From NCBI RefSeq assembly GCF_004359985.1, contig NZ_SMRO01000001.1, positions 1,426,001 through 1,490,000 of the forward strand: 64,000 nucleotides of DNA, in the 5' to 3' direction. The position numbers were made by a program, and so were the translations under genes. This DNA comes from Paraburkholderia flava. Its GTDB lineage: Bacteria > Pseudomonadota > Gammaproteobacteria > Burkholderiales > Burkholderiaceae. This document shows positions 36,034 through 44,551 of the stretch, piece after piece (position 1 is the first letter of the stretch; each line of letters starts with the position of its first letter). The notes beneath the pieces are model-generated. The model had not been told where the DNA came from. It saw nothing but the letters and a program-made list of their open reading frames with translations, and did no database searches.

Positions 36034-37064
36034 GCCGCAAGCAGTTCGTGAAAAACGACCGACCTCTCTGCAACGCCAGTCACGCTACTCACGCGCGGCT
36101 TATTGCCGGCATCGCTGCGAAACCGCTGCCGATACTGTTTCGGCGTGACGTCCAGCCTGCGCGAGAACGTCGTGCGCATATGCGTCGCACTGCGGAAGCC
36201 GCATTTAAACGCGACCGTCTTCAGCGGCGCATCCGTGTCTTCGAGCAATTTTCTCGCGGTATCGACGCGCACCTGTTCGACAAACGCGGACGGCGTGACC
36301 TTCGCGTACTTCGCGAACACCCGCGAGAACGTGCGCCGGCTCACCGCAACCGCCCCTGCGAGTTGTTCGATCGACAGCGGATCCGTGATGTGCTCGGTCA
36401 CGTAGCGATGCACCTTGCCGATGATCGGATCTTCGTCGCGGCCGGTTCCCATGTACGGGCTGTACTGCGACTGCCCGCCTTCGCGCTGGATGTAGACCAC
36501 CAGACGCTTGGCGACACGCACCGCGAGTTCATGTCCCCAGTCTTCGGCGACCAGCGACAGACACAGATCGATGCCTGCCGTCACACCTGCCGACGTGAAC
36601 AGTCGTCCGTCGCGAACAAAAATCTTGTCGGGCTGCACGGATGCCTGCGGAAATTCGTCGGCAAGGCGGCCCGCATCCGCCCAGTGAGTCGTCACGTCCT
36701 TGCCGTCGAGCAGCCCTGCATGGGCAAGCACGAATGCGCCGTTGCAGACCGAGCCGAAACGCGTCGTGCGTGCCGCCTGGTTTTGCAGCCACGCCAGAAA
36801 GTCGCTGGAGAGCCGGACGTCGGGCAATTGCGGACCACCCGCGACCAGCAGCAGATCCCATTGCGTGTCGACGTCCGCATAGCCGAACGGCACCGACAGT
36901 TGCATCCCGTTCGAACAGGTCACGTTGCCCGCCCGCAGCCCCACGAGGGAAACCTCGTAGCGCTGGTCCGGCGCGAGCATCGTGCTGGCTTCCGCGAACA
37001 CATCGAGAGGGCCCGCAACGTCGAGCGCCTGCACACCGTCGAAGATGACAATGGCGACTTTCAT
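36030..37064 (-). CDS. GlxA-family regulator (DJ-1/PfpI domain plus AraC HTH)
   Basis: A 344-residue protein. The N-terminal DJ-1/PfpI-type amidotransferase-like domain has the nucleophile-elbow FGSVCNGAFVLAHAG, and the C-terminal AraC-type double HTH (about 235-325) contains AVSRRTFSRVFAKYAKVTP and CGFRSATHMRTTF. ATG 37064 (MKVAIVIFDGVQALD) is the usual family start. It is probably an activator responding to a nitrogen or aldehyde-type metabolite. It is coupled to mug by overlap, which may be positional only. Confidence 0.93.
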   Translation of the reverse strand: MKVAIVIFDGVQALDVAGPLDVFAEASTMLAPDQRYEVSLVGLRAGNVTCSNGMQLSVPFGYADVDTQWDLLLVAGGPQLPDVRLSSDFLAWLQNQAARTTRFGSVCNGAFVLAHAGLLDGKDVTTHWADAGRLADEFPQASVQPDKIFVRDGRLFTSAGVTAGIDLCLSLVAEDWGHELAVRVAKRLVVYIQREGGQSQYSPYMGTGRDEDPIIGKVHRYVTEHITDPLSIEQLAGAVAVSRRTFSRVFAKYAKVTPSAFVEQVRVDTARKLLEDTDAPLKTVAFKCGFRSATHMRTTFSRRLDVTPKQYRQRFRSDAGNKPRVSSVTGVAERSVVFHELLAA

Positions 37065-37391
37065 GGCGTGACCCCTATCGAGTGATTGAGCCCGTTTCAT
37101 GCACTAACGAGCGATGGCCCAGAGTATCGCAACGTCCCGCAGAGAGGGATACACCAGGCGGTAATTGACTTTTGCGTCCCAGTAATGAGTGCCGGGGTCC
37201 GGCCGCAATAGCGCCCCTGGCCCAAATTCCACGTTGATTGGCCCGGCAACGCGACAAGCTCGCGTTTCCTCGCCGATACCGGCTGACTACACTTGGGCTC
37301 ATGGCTTCGGGCTTCCGAGGCGCACTCCACCAGGGACGGATTCGCCATGTCGCACGGCTTCGCCCATCACGTATTCGAGGAGTAACCGCTC
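37065..37391. other. 327-bp intergenic region between two GlxA-type genes
   Basis: A divergent promoter region for the GlxA regulator (leftward) and the truncated GlxA-like gene (rightward). GAGGAG just before 37392 is the ribosome site of the latter. No clear inverted repeat or RNA gene seen. Confidence 0.5.
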
Positions 37392-37913
37392 ATGCATGTC
37401 GCGATGATGTTGTACGCGGGATTCCGGCTGCTGGAAGTCACGGGCCCGATGGACGTCTTTCACGAAGCGAACCGTCTGTGTGGCGCGACGATGTACGAAC
37501 AGCATCTCGTAGGGCTCTCGTCGGGACCGGTGCGGTGTTCGAACGGGGTTGCAGTGGGCACGACGGAGTGTTTGTCGAACGTGGATGCTGCGTTCGACGT
37601 CGTCGTCGTGCCGGGCTGCCCAATCATCGGCCCAGAGCACGAGCATCGCGAACTGGTGGAGTGGCTGCGGGATGCGGGACGTCGCGTGCGAAGGCTCGCG
37701 TCGGTGTCCAACGGCGCTTCGCTGATTGTACGCGCCGGCCTCGTGAACGAAGGCAATCGGTACGGGTCGAGCGGCGTCGGCGGCGGGATTCAGATGACGC
37801 TCGATCTGGTCGCGGAGGATCTTGGCGACGCGTTTGCGGCGAGCGTCAGGACGTCGCTGTCGAAAGGTCGTTCATTTCGATCGCCCGTCTTGCTGTCGAG
37901 ACGCGCGGCTTGA
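37392..37913 (+). pseudogene. Decayed GlxA-type regulator: DJ-1/PfpI remnant without AraC domain
   Basis: A 173-residue frame clearly related to the DJ-1/PfpI half of GlxA regulators (MHVAMMLYAGFRLLEVTGPM, then ASVSNGASLIVRAGL). Compared with the intact neighbour at 36030-37064, the elbow Cys is Ser. About 30-35 residues between the elbow helix and the GVGGGIQMTLDLVAEDLG block are missing, and the AraC DNA-binding half is absent. The frame ends in an unrelated tail. The ribosome site is intact, so a short protein may still be made. I read it as a pseudogene. Confidence 0.7.
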
Positions 37914-37930
37914 GATTGGAGGAATCCATC

Positions 37931-38239
37931 GTGCTACGAACCTGTTCTGACGATCTGATTCACAAGGCACTCGCGAGCCCGTTCCGGCGCGAGGTGTTGA
38001 AGTGGCTAAAGCGACCGGACCAATACTTCACACAACCGCTCATCGATCCCGGTTGCGGCGTCCCGGTCAATGCCATTCACGCACGCAGCGGGCTGTCGCA
38101 ATCGACGGTATCGGCGCACGTCGCGGCCCTCGTCGACGCGGAGCTGCTGGTTTCAACCCGCATCGGTCAGTGGATGTTTCTGTCGCGGAACGAAGAAACG
38201 ATTCGCGCGTTCACTGCGCGGATCAGGCTGCATCTGTAA
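37931..38239 (+). CDS. ArsR-type winged-helix regulator
   Basis: A 102-residue small regulator. Helices KALASPFRREVLKWL and ARSGLSQSTVSAHVAALVD form an ArsR-like winged HTH, followed by a wing (LLVSTRIGQWMFLSRNEE). The start is GTG 37931, eight bases after a GGAGG site; no ATG fits. No metal-binding Cys cluster is evident, so a non-metal ligand is likely. It is followed 19 bp later by an HMA-like gene, probably its operon partner. Confidence 0.82.
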   Translation: MLRTCSDDLIHKALASPFRREVLKWLKRPDQYFTQPLIDPGCGVPVNAIHARSGLSQSTVSAHVAALVDAELLVSTRIGQWMFLSRNEETIRAFTARIRLHL

Positions 38240-38258
38240 ACACGACTGGAGAACCAAC

Positions 38259-38462
38259 ATGAAATTCTCGGTGAAAAGCGAAATTCGCACGGACTCGATC
38301 CCGACGATCGAGCACGCGCTCAGGATGGTCGACGGCGACGCGAAGATCAACGTCGACATCGACACGAAGACGGTCAGCGTCGATTCGTGGCTGATGCCTG
38401 AGGAGTTCCTGGTTGCTTTCGTCGATGAAGACTATGACGTGACGATCGCGGAGGCAGAATGA
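38259..38462 (+). CDS. HMA-like small protein lacking the metal-binding CxxC
   Basis: A 67-residue protein with the beta-alpha-beta pattern and spacing of heavy-metal-associated domains (IPTIEHALRMVDGDAKINVD, TVSVDSW, EDYDVTIAEAE). The loop that normally carries MxCxxC has no cysteines, and the protein has none at all. It may be a structural relative that no longer binds metal. GGAG lies eight bases before ATG 38259. It lies directly behind the ArsR-type gene. Confidence 0.7.
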   Translation: MKFSVKSEIRTDSIPTIEHALRMVDGDAKINVDIDTKTVSVDSWLMPEEFLVAFVDEDYDVTIAEAE

Positions 38463-38641
38463 GGTGCGGTGGAGCCGAACCGGCGGCGGTGTCGGCGGTT
38501 CGCCTTTCCGTGTAGTTGTTCGGCGAGGGTCCATGCGGGCGACATTTGCGTCGATACGTCATTTCAGTGGTTCACGCATATTCCCGTTTCGCTTTCCCGG
38601 TCGTATAGTGGTGACACGTCGGCGCGATGGAGGGCTACACG

Positions 38642-38980
38642 ATGACAAACGCAAACGCTGTAACCGATGGCTCCCGCGAACCGGTACCGGAATCGCTGCA
38701 GACGCTGGCCGAATACCTCGAACTCTCTCTCGACAAGGCAGCCAGCGTCGTGATGATCCGTCACACGGCTAGCGCCTGCACTATGTATATGGGTGACCCG
38801 GCAGGTTTGCTCGAGGAATTGAAGAAGACCGGGACGATCGCCACGCCGCTCGCCAACGAGATGCTCGAACTGACTCGCTCGGGCGTCAACCAGATGCAGA
38901 TCGGCGGACAGTTCTATCGGTTTGTCCGCAGCTTCACGCAGGTGGGGGAGAGTGCGGCGGTCGTGTTTTCGACGGGTTAA
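38642..38980 (+). CDS. Conserved-type hypothetical protein
   Basis: A 112-residue soluble protein I do not recognise. It is helical at the N-terminus (PESLQTLAEYLELSLDKAA), then has a mixed region with MIRHTASACTMYMGDP and a beta-rich end (FYRFVRSFTQVGESAAVVF). ATG 38642 is chosen because GGAGG (38629-38633) is spaced eight bases before it. It has no clear operon partner: 180 bp separate it from the HMA-like gene, and the next gene is convergent. Confidence 0.6.
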   Translation: MTNANAVTDGSREPVPESLQTLAEYLELSLDKAASVVMIRHTASACTMYMGDPAGLLEELKKTGTIATPLANEMLELTRSGVNQMQIGGQFYRFVRSFTQVGESAAVVFSTG

Positions 38981-39113
38981 ATAAGAGTGGGACGTTTGAT
39001 GGCGCGTGCCCATCGGGTGCACGCGTCCCGGGCGGTCTTCGCGGCTCCACGCGAAGCGCTGCCCGCGCTCGATTTGTACCGATGCGATAGAGCGTACCGG
39101 TCGTACCGGACTA

Positions 39114-39773
39114 TCACTGCGCTCGAATGGCTTCGAATTCCTTGTCGTGCATGACCTCGACAACCGGGCGCCCTGCACGAACGGCAGCGACCATTCCATC
39201 CTGGCGACGCATGATTTTCTCGCCGAGTTCCAGCACCGCGTCGATTCGTGATGCCGGCACGAACACGGTGCCGCAACGGTCGGCGATCACGTAGTCGTCC
39301 TCGTGCACGGTCACGCCGGCAATCCGCAGCGGTTTGCCCGAGTCGATCTGCACGACACGGTTTCTTGCGCTGATCATCGTGATGCCTCGGCCGTAGACCG
39401 GATAGCCGATGGACTCGCTTCCGTCGATATCGCGGCTCATGCCGTCAATCACCGAGCCGCGAATCTTCTTCGCGACTGCCGCGTTGGCGATGATGTCACC
39501 CCAGCAGGAAATGCCTTCGAGGCCACCGCCGATGACGAGGATGCGGTCGTCCGTCGTCACGGCATCGATGACCGGCGTAATCAGGTGAACGGTCGGCGCC
39601 GCACCGCTTTTCGGGCCCAGCTGGATCGTGCTCGCCCGACCGACGATCTTCGGGCAGTCCCACAGCGGACGAAGGCCATACGTGGCCCCCTGGAGATCGA
39701 GAAAGTCGAGCGCATCGGAGACCGTGTTGGTGTCGAGCGAGGCAAGCCGGTCGAGAGCGGAAACGTGGGGCAT
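39114..39773 (-). CDS. RraA-like aldolase/hydratase-family protein
   Basis: A 219-residue member of the RraA / 4-hydroxy-4-methyl-2-oxoglutarate aldolase family. The conserved loop GGGLEGISCWGDIIANAA and the Arg-Asp pair in VIDGMSRDIDG form the metal and substrate site. A role in breakdown of aromatic-derived or oxo-acid intermediates is likely. It is divergent from a LysR gene, and its promoter region (39822-39871) is shared in sequence and spacing with that of the alpha/beta-hydrolase gene at 40811-41632, suggesting one pathway. Confidence 0.85.
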   Translation of the reverse strand: MPHVSALDRLASLDTNTVSDALDFLDLQGATYGLRPLWDCPKIVGRASTIQLGPKSGAAPTVHLITPVIDAVTTDDRILVIGGGLEGISCWGDIIANAAVAKKIRGSVIDGMSRDIDGSESIGYPVYGRGITMISARNRVVQIDSGKPLRIAGVTVHEDDYVIADRCGTVFVPASRIDAVLELGEKIMRRQDGMVAAVRAGRPVVEVMHDKEFEAIRAQ

Positions 39774-39821
39774 GACGGGAGTCCTGTTGAATGGTCATGC
39801 GATCGTCGACTTCAGCGCCTG

Positions 39822-39871
39822 ATATGTAAATTCTCGAATCCATACCGCTCTGATACGATTTACGAATGAAG
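39822..39871 (-). promoter_or_regulatory. LysR-regulated promoter element, copy A (rraA-like gene)
   Basis: Read on the plus strand, ATATGTAAA (39822-39830) is followed 21 bp from its start by TACCGCTCTGATACG (a T-N11-A LysR box) and then ATTTACGAATGAAG. The same three blocks with the same 21-bp offset occur at 41681-41731. ATATGTAAA begins 49 bases from its gene start in both. On the minus strand TTTACATAT would serve as the -10. Confidence 0.6.
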
Positions 39872-39905
39872 CAGCGCAACCGATCACGCGAGAAGGACAA
39901 CCGGG

Positions 39906-40814
39906 ATGACCACCATCGATTTCCGCCTCATCCGTCAACTGTGGATGTTTCTTGCCGTTGCCGAAGAAAAGCACTTCGGACGAGCCGCCGAGCGCTTGAA
40001 CATGTCGCAACCGCCGCTAACGGAGCAGATCAAGGTGCTTGAGCAATCGCTGAAGCTGACCCTGTTCGAGCGTTCGCGACGCGGCACGCAGCTGAGTGCG
40101 GCCGGCGCCGCGATTTTGCCGGCGGTTCGCCAGTTTGCCGACCAGGTGGAACGTCTCGAGCGCGTCGTGCGCGAAGTCGCCGCCGGACAAACCGGCGTGC
40201 TGCAGGTCGGCGCGATTACGTCGGCGATGCTCGAGACGGTGCCCGCCGTGCTGGACGCATTGAAGCGCGACTACCCGCATCTGACGGTCTTCATTCGCGA
40301 GATCGACAGCGTCGAGGCGATCCCCGCGCTGGAAGCAGGCGAGCTGGATATAGCGTTTGTCCGGCTGGATGGAGACGTGGGACACGGCATCGCGACGTTG
40401 CCGCTTGCCGAAGACAGACTCGCGGTAGCGGTGCCGCGCGATCATCCGTTGGCCGCACTTACCCGGGTGCGTTTGCGGGCGCTCGCCGATGAGTCGCTGG
40501 TGATGTCGTCGCGTCAGGTCAGCCCCGCTTACTTCGATTTCCTGACGGCAACGTGCCGGTCACACGGCTTTGCGCCGCGCGTGTTGCACGAGGTTCGTTC
40601 GGTGACGTCGCAGATCGCTTACGTCGGATGCGGTCAGGGCGTCGCGCTCGTTCCGTCGTCAATGCGGAAGCTCGCATCGGGGAACGTCGTCATTCGCCCG
40701 CTCAAGGAGCGCGTGATGGTCGTGACGGCCGCGCTCGCGTGGAATTCACGCAGGCATCATCCGATGGTCGACGCTGTCGTTACCTGGGCGAAAGAGAACG
40801 CGGCGCGTTCCTAG
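39906..40814 (+). CDS. LysR-family regulator (BenM/CatM-like)
   Basis: A 302-residue LysR regulator. The HTH includes FGRAAERLNMSQPPLTEQIK and FERSRRGTQLSAAGAA, and the effector domain contains RQVSPAYFDFLTATCRSHG, as in regulators of aromatic catabolism. It is divergent from the rraA-like gene. It ends overlapping the stop of a convergent alpha/beta-hydrolase gene by 4 bp. The duplicated promoter element upstream of both neighbours is its probable target. Confidence 0.92.
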   Translation: MTTIDFRLIRQLWMFLAVAEEKHFGRAAERLNMSQPPLTEQIKVLEQSLKLTLFERSRRGTQLSAAGAAILPAVRQFADQVERLERVVREVAAGQTGVLQVGAITSAMLETVPAVLDALKRDYPHLTVFIREIDSVEAIPALEAGELDIAFVRLDGDVGHGIATLPLAEDRLAVAVPRDHPLAALTRVRLRALADESLVMSSRQVSPAYFDFLTATCRSHGFAPRVLHEVRSVTSQIAYVGCGQGVALVPSSMRKLASGNVVIRPLKERVMVVTAALAWNSRRHHPMVDAVVTWAKENAARS

Positions 40815-41632
40815 CCAGCTTCGGCCTCTCCGAGGAAAAGCCCGATCCGCTTCCACATCTCGACAGGGTTCGAATACATCGGAAAATGGCCCGAGTGCGG
40901 AATGGACGCCAGCGTCACGCCGTTTTCCCGCAGATGCGGCAGATAGGAAAGGCCCGCGTTCTGCTCGCCAAACATGAACATCTTGCGGCAAGGTAAGCCA
41001 ACGAAGCGGGTCAACAGATCGCCATGATCGGAGAGATCGACCATTGAAGTAAAAATCCCACGTACAGCCTCTGCGCGGACTTTGTGCCGCAGGCTCGCCG
41101 CGTATAACGAACTCGAGAAATCGGTGGCACCCCAGTTGCGGTCGATGAAATCCGCAAAGAACTGGTGTGGATCGTCGGACGGATAGCTCAGGATCTGTCT
41201 GCTCAGGAAGCAGTCTTCGGGGGCTACGTTCCCTTCGATATCGATAAAGCTCAACACGCGATCGCCGTCTTCATGAGCGAGCATCAACGACGTCAGCCCG
41301 CCCATCGAGTGTCCGACAAGATGGAATCGCTTGACCCGCAGCCTGGCAAGCAAAGCCTTTGCCGTATCGACCAGAAATGGAATCGACACCGCCGACAGAT
41401 CGCTGCACTCGCTATTGCCGCAACCCGGTGCATCGTAGGCGATAAACGGTCGCCCGGAGAACGCGGCCTGCCTCGCGATATCGACGTAGTCTTCTTTCGT
41501 CGAGCCGAAGCCGTGAAGAAAAACAATCGGCTCGCCGCTGCCGGATCGGTGGATCGTCGAGAGGTTCAGGTCGACACCTTGAACGCGAAGTTCGAGCTTT
41601 TCTCTGGTTACGTCGATCATCTGTGTTCCCAT
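40811..41632 (-). CDS. Alpha/beta hydrolase (meta-cleavage-hydrolase-like)
   Basis: A 273-residue cytoplasmic alpha/beta hydrolase. The oxyanion block is VFLHGFGSTKEDY, the nucleophile elbow VGHSMGGL and the catalytic His SIPHSGHFPMYSNP. The position usually holding the acid reads FMFGEQNAG, where Glu may serve. ATG 41632 is supported by the promoter geometry: it stands at the same distance from ATATGTAAA as the rraA-like start does from its copy. ATG 41620 is an alternative. It is likely controlled by the adjacent LysR. Confidence 0.83.
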   Translation of the reverse strand: MGTQMIDVTREKLELRVQGVDLNLSTIHRSGSGEPIVFLHGFGSTKEDYVDIARQAAFSGRPFIAYDAPGCGNSECSDLSAVSIPFLVDTAKALLARLRVKRFHLVGHSMGGLTSLMLAHEDGDRVLSFIDIEGNVAPEDCFLSRQILSYPSDDPHQFFADFIDRNWGATDFSSSLYAASLRHKVRAEAVRGIFTSMVDLSDHGDLLTRFVGLPCRKMFMFGEQNAGLSYLPHLRENGVTLASIPHSGHFPMYSNPVEMWKRIGLFLGEAEAG

Positions 41633-41680
41633 TCTGTAGCGCGTCAATCCACGAGTGGACATGCTCAGGTCAGGGACTTC

Positions 41681-41731
41681 ATATGTAAAGCTCCAGTTTT
41701 GTATCGCTGTGATACGGATTTGCGACTGAAG
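41681..41731 (-). promoter_or_regulatory. LysR-regulated promoter element, copy B (hydrolase gene)
   Basis: ATATGTAAAG at 41681-41690 is followed by a perfect LysR-type dyad GTATC (41701-41705), five bases, GATAC (41711-41715), and GATTTGCGACTGAAG. It matches copy A at 39822-39871 in order, spacing and distance to the gene start. Confidence 0.65.
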
Positions 41732-41878
41732 ACATGATGCAGCATCCTGGCCACCGTCGATGCCATCAATCGCCGATGTTCCGCGCAGTATTCAGACGCA
41801 TCGCCGGTCGAAACCGGCGTCGCGTATGTAGAGTGGCGAGATGGAGGGTAAGGACCCGCTTAACGAAGCGCCAACGCT

Positions 41879-42631
41879 CTAAACCTGCGCAAAGCCACCA
41901 TCAGCCTGAATATCGGCACCGTTGATAAAGCCGGCCGCATCGGACGCGAGGAACGCGACGATCGCTCCGATCTCATCCGCCTCTCCTGGGCGCCCTAACG
42001 GAACCGCACCAACGATGTTCGTCATGTACGCGGCCTTGACCTTTTCATCGACAAAGGTGGCCTGCACCAACGGCGTCATGATCGGTCCCGGGCTGACGGC
42101 ATTCACACGAATGCGGCGCGCCTTAAGCTCCGAGGCCCAGGTCCGGGCAAAGCTGCGAATCGCGGCCTTGGTTGCCGAATAAACGGTGCGCGCCGGCAAA
42201 CCCTTCAACGCCGTCCCGGACGACAACAGGACGATCGACGCGCCGTCGCTGAGCAGCGGTAGTGCCTGCTGAACGGTATAAATGACGCCTTTGAAATTGA
42301 TGCCGAGCTGGTAGTCGATTCCCTCTTCGGTAATCGAGCCGAGCACTTCCCGTGTCTGCACGCCGGCGTTCGCGACGACGATGTCCACCTTGCCCTTCGC
42401 AACCCGAACCGCCTCGTAGACGCGATCCAGCTCTGTTTGCCGGGACACGTCGGCCTGAAGCGCCACCACGTCGCCGCCTATCTCGGCAACGGCTGCATCG
42501 AGAATCGCCTGGCGTCTGCCCACGATGAACACCGACGCGCCCTCCTCGACCATTCGCTTTGCGGAAGCGAGGCCGATACCTTCGCCGCCACCCGTAATAA
42601 CCGCTACTTTGCCTTGCAGGGATGTGCCCAT
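41879..42631 (-). CDS. Classical short-chain dehydrogenase/reductase
   Basis: A 250-residue SDR. The cofactor motif is ITGGGEGIGLASA, followed by VANAGVQ, the Ser in VLLSSGTALKG, the catalytic pair YSATK, and the C-terminal NGADIQADGGFAQV. The GRR sequence after beta-2 suggests NADPH preference. GGAG lies before ATG 42631. It is divergent from a TetR gene with paired inverted half-sites between, so probably a TetR-repressed detoxification oxidoreductase. Confidence 0.92.
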   Translation of the reverse strand: MGTSLQGKVAVITGGGEGIGLASAKRMVEEGASVFIVGRRQAILDAAVAEIGGDVVALQADVSRQTELDRVYEAVRVAKGKVDIVVANAGVQTREVLGSITEEGIDYQLGINFKGVIYTVQQALPLLSDGASIVLLSSGTALKGLPARTVYSATKAAIRSFARTWASELKARRIRVNAVSPGPIMTPLVQATFVDEKVKAAYMTNIVGAVPLGRPGEADEIGAIVAFLASDAAGFINGADIQADGGFAQV

Positions 42632-42652
42632 CGATCAACTCCATTTTGTACT

Positions 42653-42706
42653 GATCGTTATATAACCACGCAAGCATGGACAGCGCAAGCGAATTATGTA
42701 ACGATC
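42653..42706. promoter_or_regulatory. Inverted TetR half-sites between SDR and TetR genes
   Basis: GATCGTTATATAA (42653-42665) and TTATGTAACGATC (42694-42706) are inverted copies matching in 12 of 13 positions. The first lies 22 bp from the SDR start and the second 22 bp from the TetR start, so each covers one promoter. Confidence 0.6.
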
Positions 42707-42727
42707 GACAAAATACTCCGGGAATGA

Positions 42728-43360
42728 ATGAAGATGGGACGGCCGCGCGATTTTGAAGAAGAGGTGGTGCTCGACAGTGCGATGGACGTGTTCTGGCGTC
42801 ATGGCTACGACGGCGCGTCGATGGCTGCACTGACAAAGGCCATGGGGCTCAGTTCGCCCAGCATCTATGCGGCTTTCGGTAGCAAGCGAGGTCTCTTCGA
42901 TGCGGTCCTCACGCGGTATCGCGATCGACGTGCGGGACACCGCGAGTATCTGCTGGCCAGCACCACTGCCCGCGACATCGCGGAGCGATTCCTGTTGGGT
43001 GCAATCGATTGGCTGGTCGATCCGCGCGAGCCCAAAGGCTGTTTGCTGATCCAGACCGGAACGGCGACCGGTGCAGATAACGAAGAGGTGCCGCGTGCCA
43101 TCATCAAACTGCGTGGCAGAACGCGAGAGTTGCTCACCGAACAGCTCGTGCGTGCACGGAATGAAGGATCTCTCGCGCAGTCCGAGGACCCTGCTGCGCT
43201 CGCCCGATATCTGCTGATGGTGTTCAATGGGCTTGCTGTGCAAGCGGCAGAGGGCATGTCCAAAGCGGAGCTGATCGAATCCGCCGAGCGCGCGTTGATG
43301 AGCTGGCCTGCTCGCCCTCGCCGGGCGTCGGCCAAGCAGGTTAGCAAGAAGGCGAGATAG
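42728..43360 (+). CDS. TetR-family repressor
   Basis: A 210-residue TetR regulator. The HTH at about residues 10-60 contains FWRHGYDGASMAALTKAMG and SPSIYAAFGSKRGLF. The ligand-binding half resembles AcrR/YcdC types (PKGCLLIQTGTATG), and the tail is basic. Three ATGs (42724, 42728 and 42734) compete; 42728 is used. It is divergent from the SDR gene and very probably represses it. Confidence 0.9.
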   Translation: MKMGRPRDFEEEVVLDSAMDVFWRHGYDGASMAALTKAMGLSSPSIYAAFGSKRGLFDAVLTRYRDRRAGHREYLLASTTARDIAERFLLGAIDWLVDPREPKGCLLIQTGTATGADNEEVPRAIIKLRGRTRELLTEQLVRARNEGSLAQSEDPAALARYLLMVFNGLAVQAAEGMSKAELIESAERALMSWPARPRRASAKQVSKKAR

Positions 43361-43374
43361 TCATCGTAACGACG

Positions 43375-44352
43375 CTATCCAGTGACGCCCGGCCGCTTGC
43401 CACGCTTCTTCGCAGGTGGAGCGATTCTCGACCGCGCGGGTTTGTTCGACACCCCGCGATCGTCCATCTCTCGCAAGACATCAATAAAAGCCCGTAACGC
43501 GCCCGGCACGAGACGGCTGCTCGGATAGTAGAGGTGATGCCCCGAAACAGGAGGCGTCCAGTCCTGCAACACGCAGACAAGACGACCGCTATCGATCTCG
43601 TCTTGCGCGATCTCCGCCAGCACATACGCAAGCCCCACTCCCTTGACCGCCGCGTCGACCATCAAGCCCACGTGATCCAACGTGATCGGCCCCGATACCT
43701 CGATCTTCAGCGACTGGCCATGTCGCTCGAACTCCCATCGATACATCTTTCCGCTTGGAAGTCGAAAGCGGACGCACTGATGTTTGCCCAGATCGTCGGG
43801 CGTATCGGGAACACCATGGCGCTCGAGATAGGCGGGTGCGGCCACCACGATGAACCTGCCGCCTCCGCCGAACGGGACTGCGATCATGTCCTGTGGCAGC
43901 GATTCGCCCAGTCGAACGCCGGCATCGAATCCTTCCGCGACGATATCGATGAGCCGTCCCTCGGTGACGAGATCGAGATGAACGTTTGGGAATCGCTCGA
44001 TAAACGTGGGGACAATCGTCTGCATCAGGATTCTGGTTGCAGTTTCCGATGCATTGATTCTTAGTCTTCCCGCCGGTCGTTCGCTCAGCGTGCCGACATC
44101 GGCGAGGGCGACGTCCAGGCCATTGAGAATGGGGGAGAGGTTGCGAAAGAAACGAGCCCCTGCTTCCGTAGGCGCAACGCTTCGCGTCGTCCGGTTGAAA
44201 AGACGAATGCCCAGGCGCTCTTCGAGCGCACGCATCATGTGACTCAGCGTCGACGCAGAGAGCCCCAGTTCATCGGCTGCGGCGCGAAAGCTCGCATGTC
44301 GCACGATCGCCGTAAAGGCCGTGAGCTCGGTGAAGCCAGGTCGATCATTCAT
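43375..44352 (-). CDS. LysR-family regulator
   Basis: A 325-residue LysR regulator. The HTH lies in residues 1-62 ([34 protein letters not shown]). The effector domain has [19 protein letters not shown] and the C-terminal tail is strongly basic ([11 protein letters not shown]). ATG 44352 gives the standard N-terminus; a longer frame adds 55 unrelated residues. It is divergent from an exported NTF2-fold gene 199 bp away, its likely target, and convergent with the TetR gene. Confidence 0.9.
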   Translation of the reverse strand: MNDRPGFTELTAFTAIVRHASFRAAADELGLSASTLSHMMRALEERLGIRLFNRTTRSVAPTEAGARFFRNLSPILNGLDVALADVGTLSERPAGRLRINASETATRILMQTIVPTFIERFPNVHLDLVTEGRLIDIVAEGFDAGVRLGESLPQDMIAVPFGGGGRFIVVAAPAYLERHGVPDTPDDLGKHQCVRFRLPSGKMYRWEFERHGQSLKIEVSGPITLDHVGLMVDAAVKGVGLAYVLAEIAQDEIDSGRLVCVLQDWTPPVSGHHLYYPSSRLVPGALRAFIDVLREMDDRGVSNKPARSRIAPPAKKRGKRPGVTG

Positions 44353-44551
44353 GTAAAAACCCCAGTAGGTCATGCCGTATTCCGGGTATAGATCCAGCAA
44401 TTTCCCAATACTAATATGGTCGTCATGCCGTTGCTGGCAACGCGGAATCTTCTCTATCGATCCTCGATAGAAGGCAGTCCAAACCCAGCCTGTCGTTAAA
44501 GCCAAAGCGCGACTCATCGCAACGGCAACCGCGACCAGGGAGTTTCAGGTT

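Noticed and set aside
41734..41925. 63-codon plus-strand frame between hydrolase and SDR genes
   Set aside because: Arg-rich, overlaps the SDR 3' end, no ribosome site.
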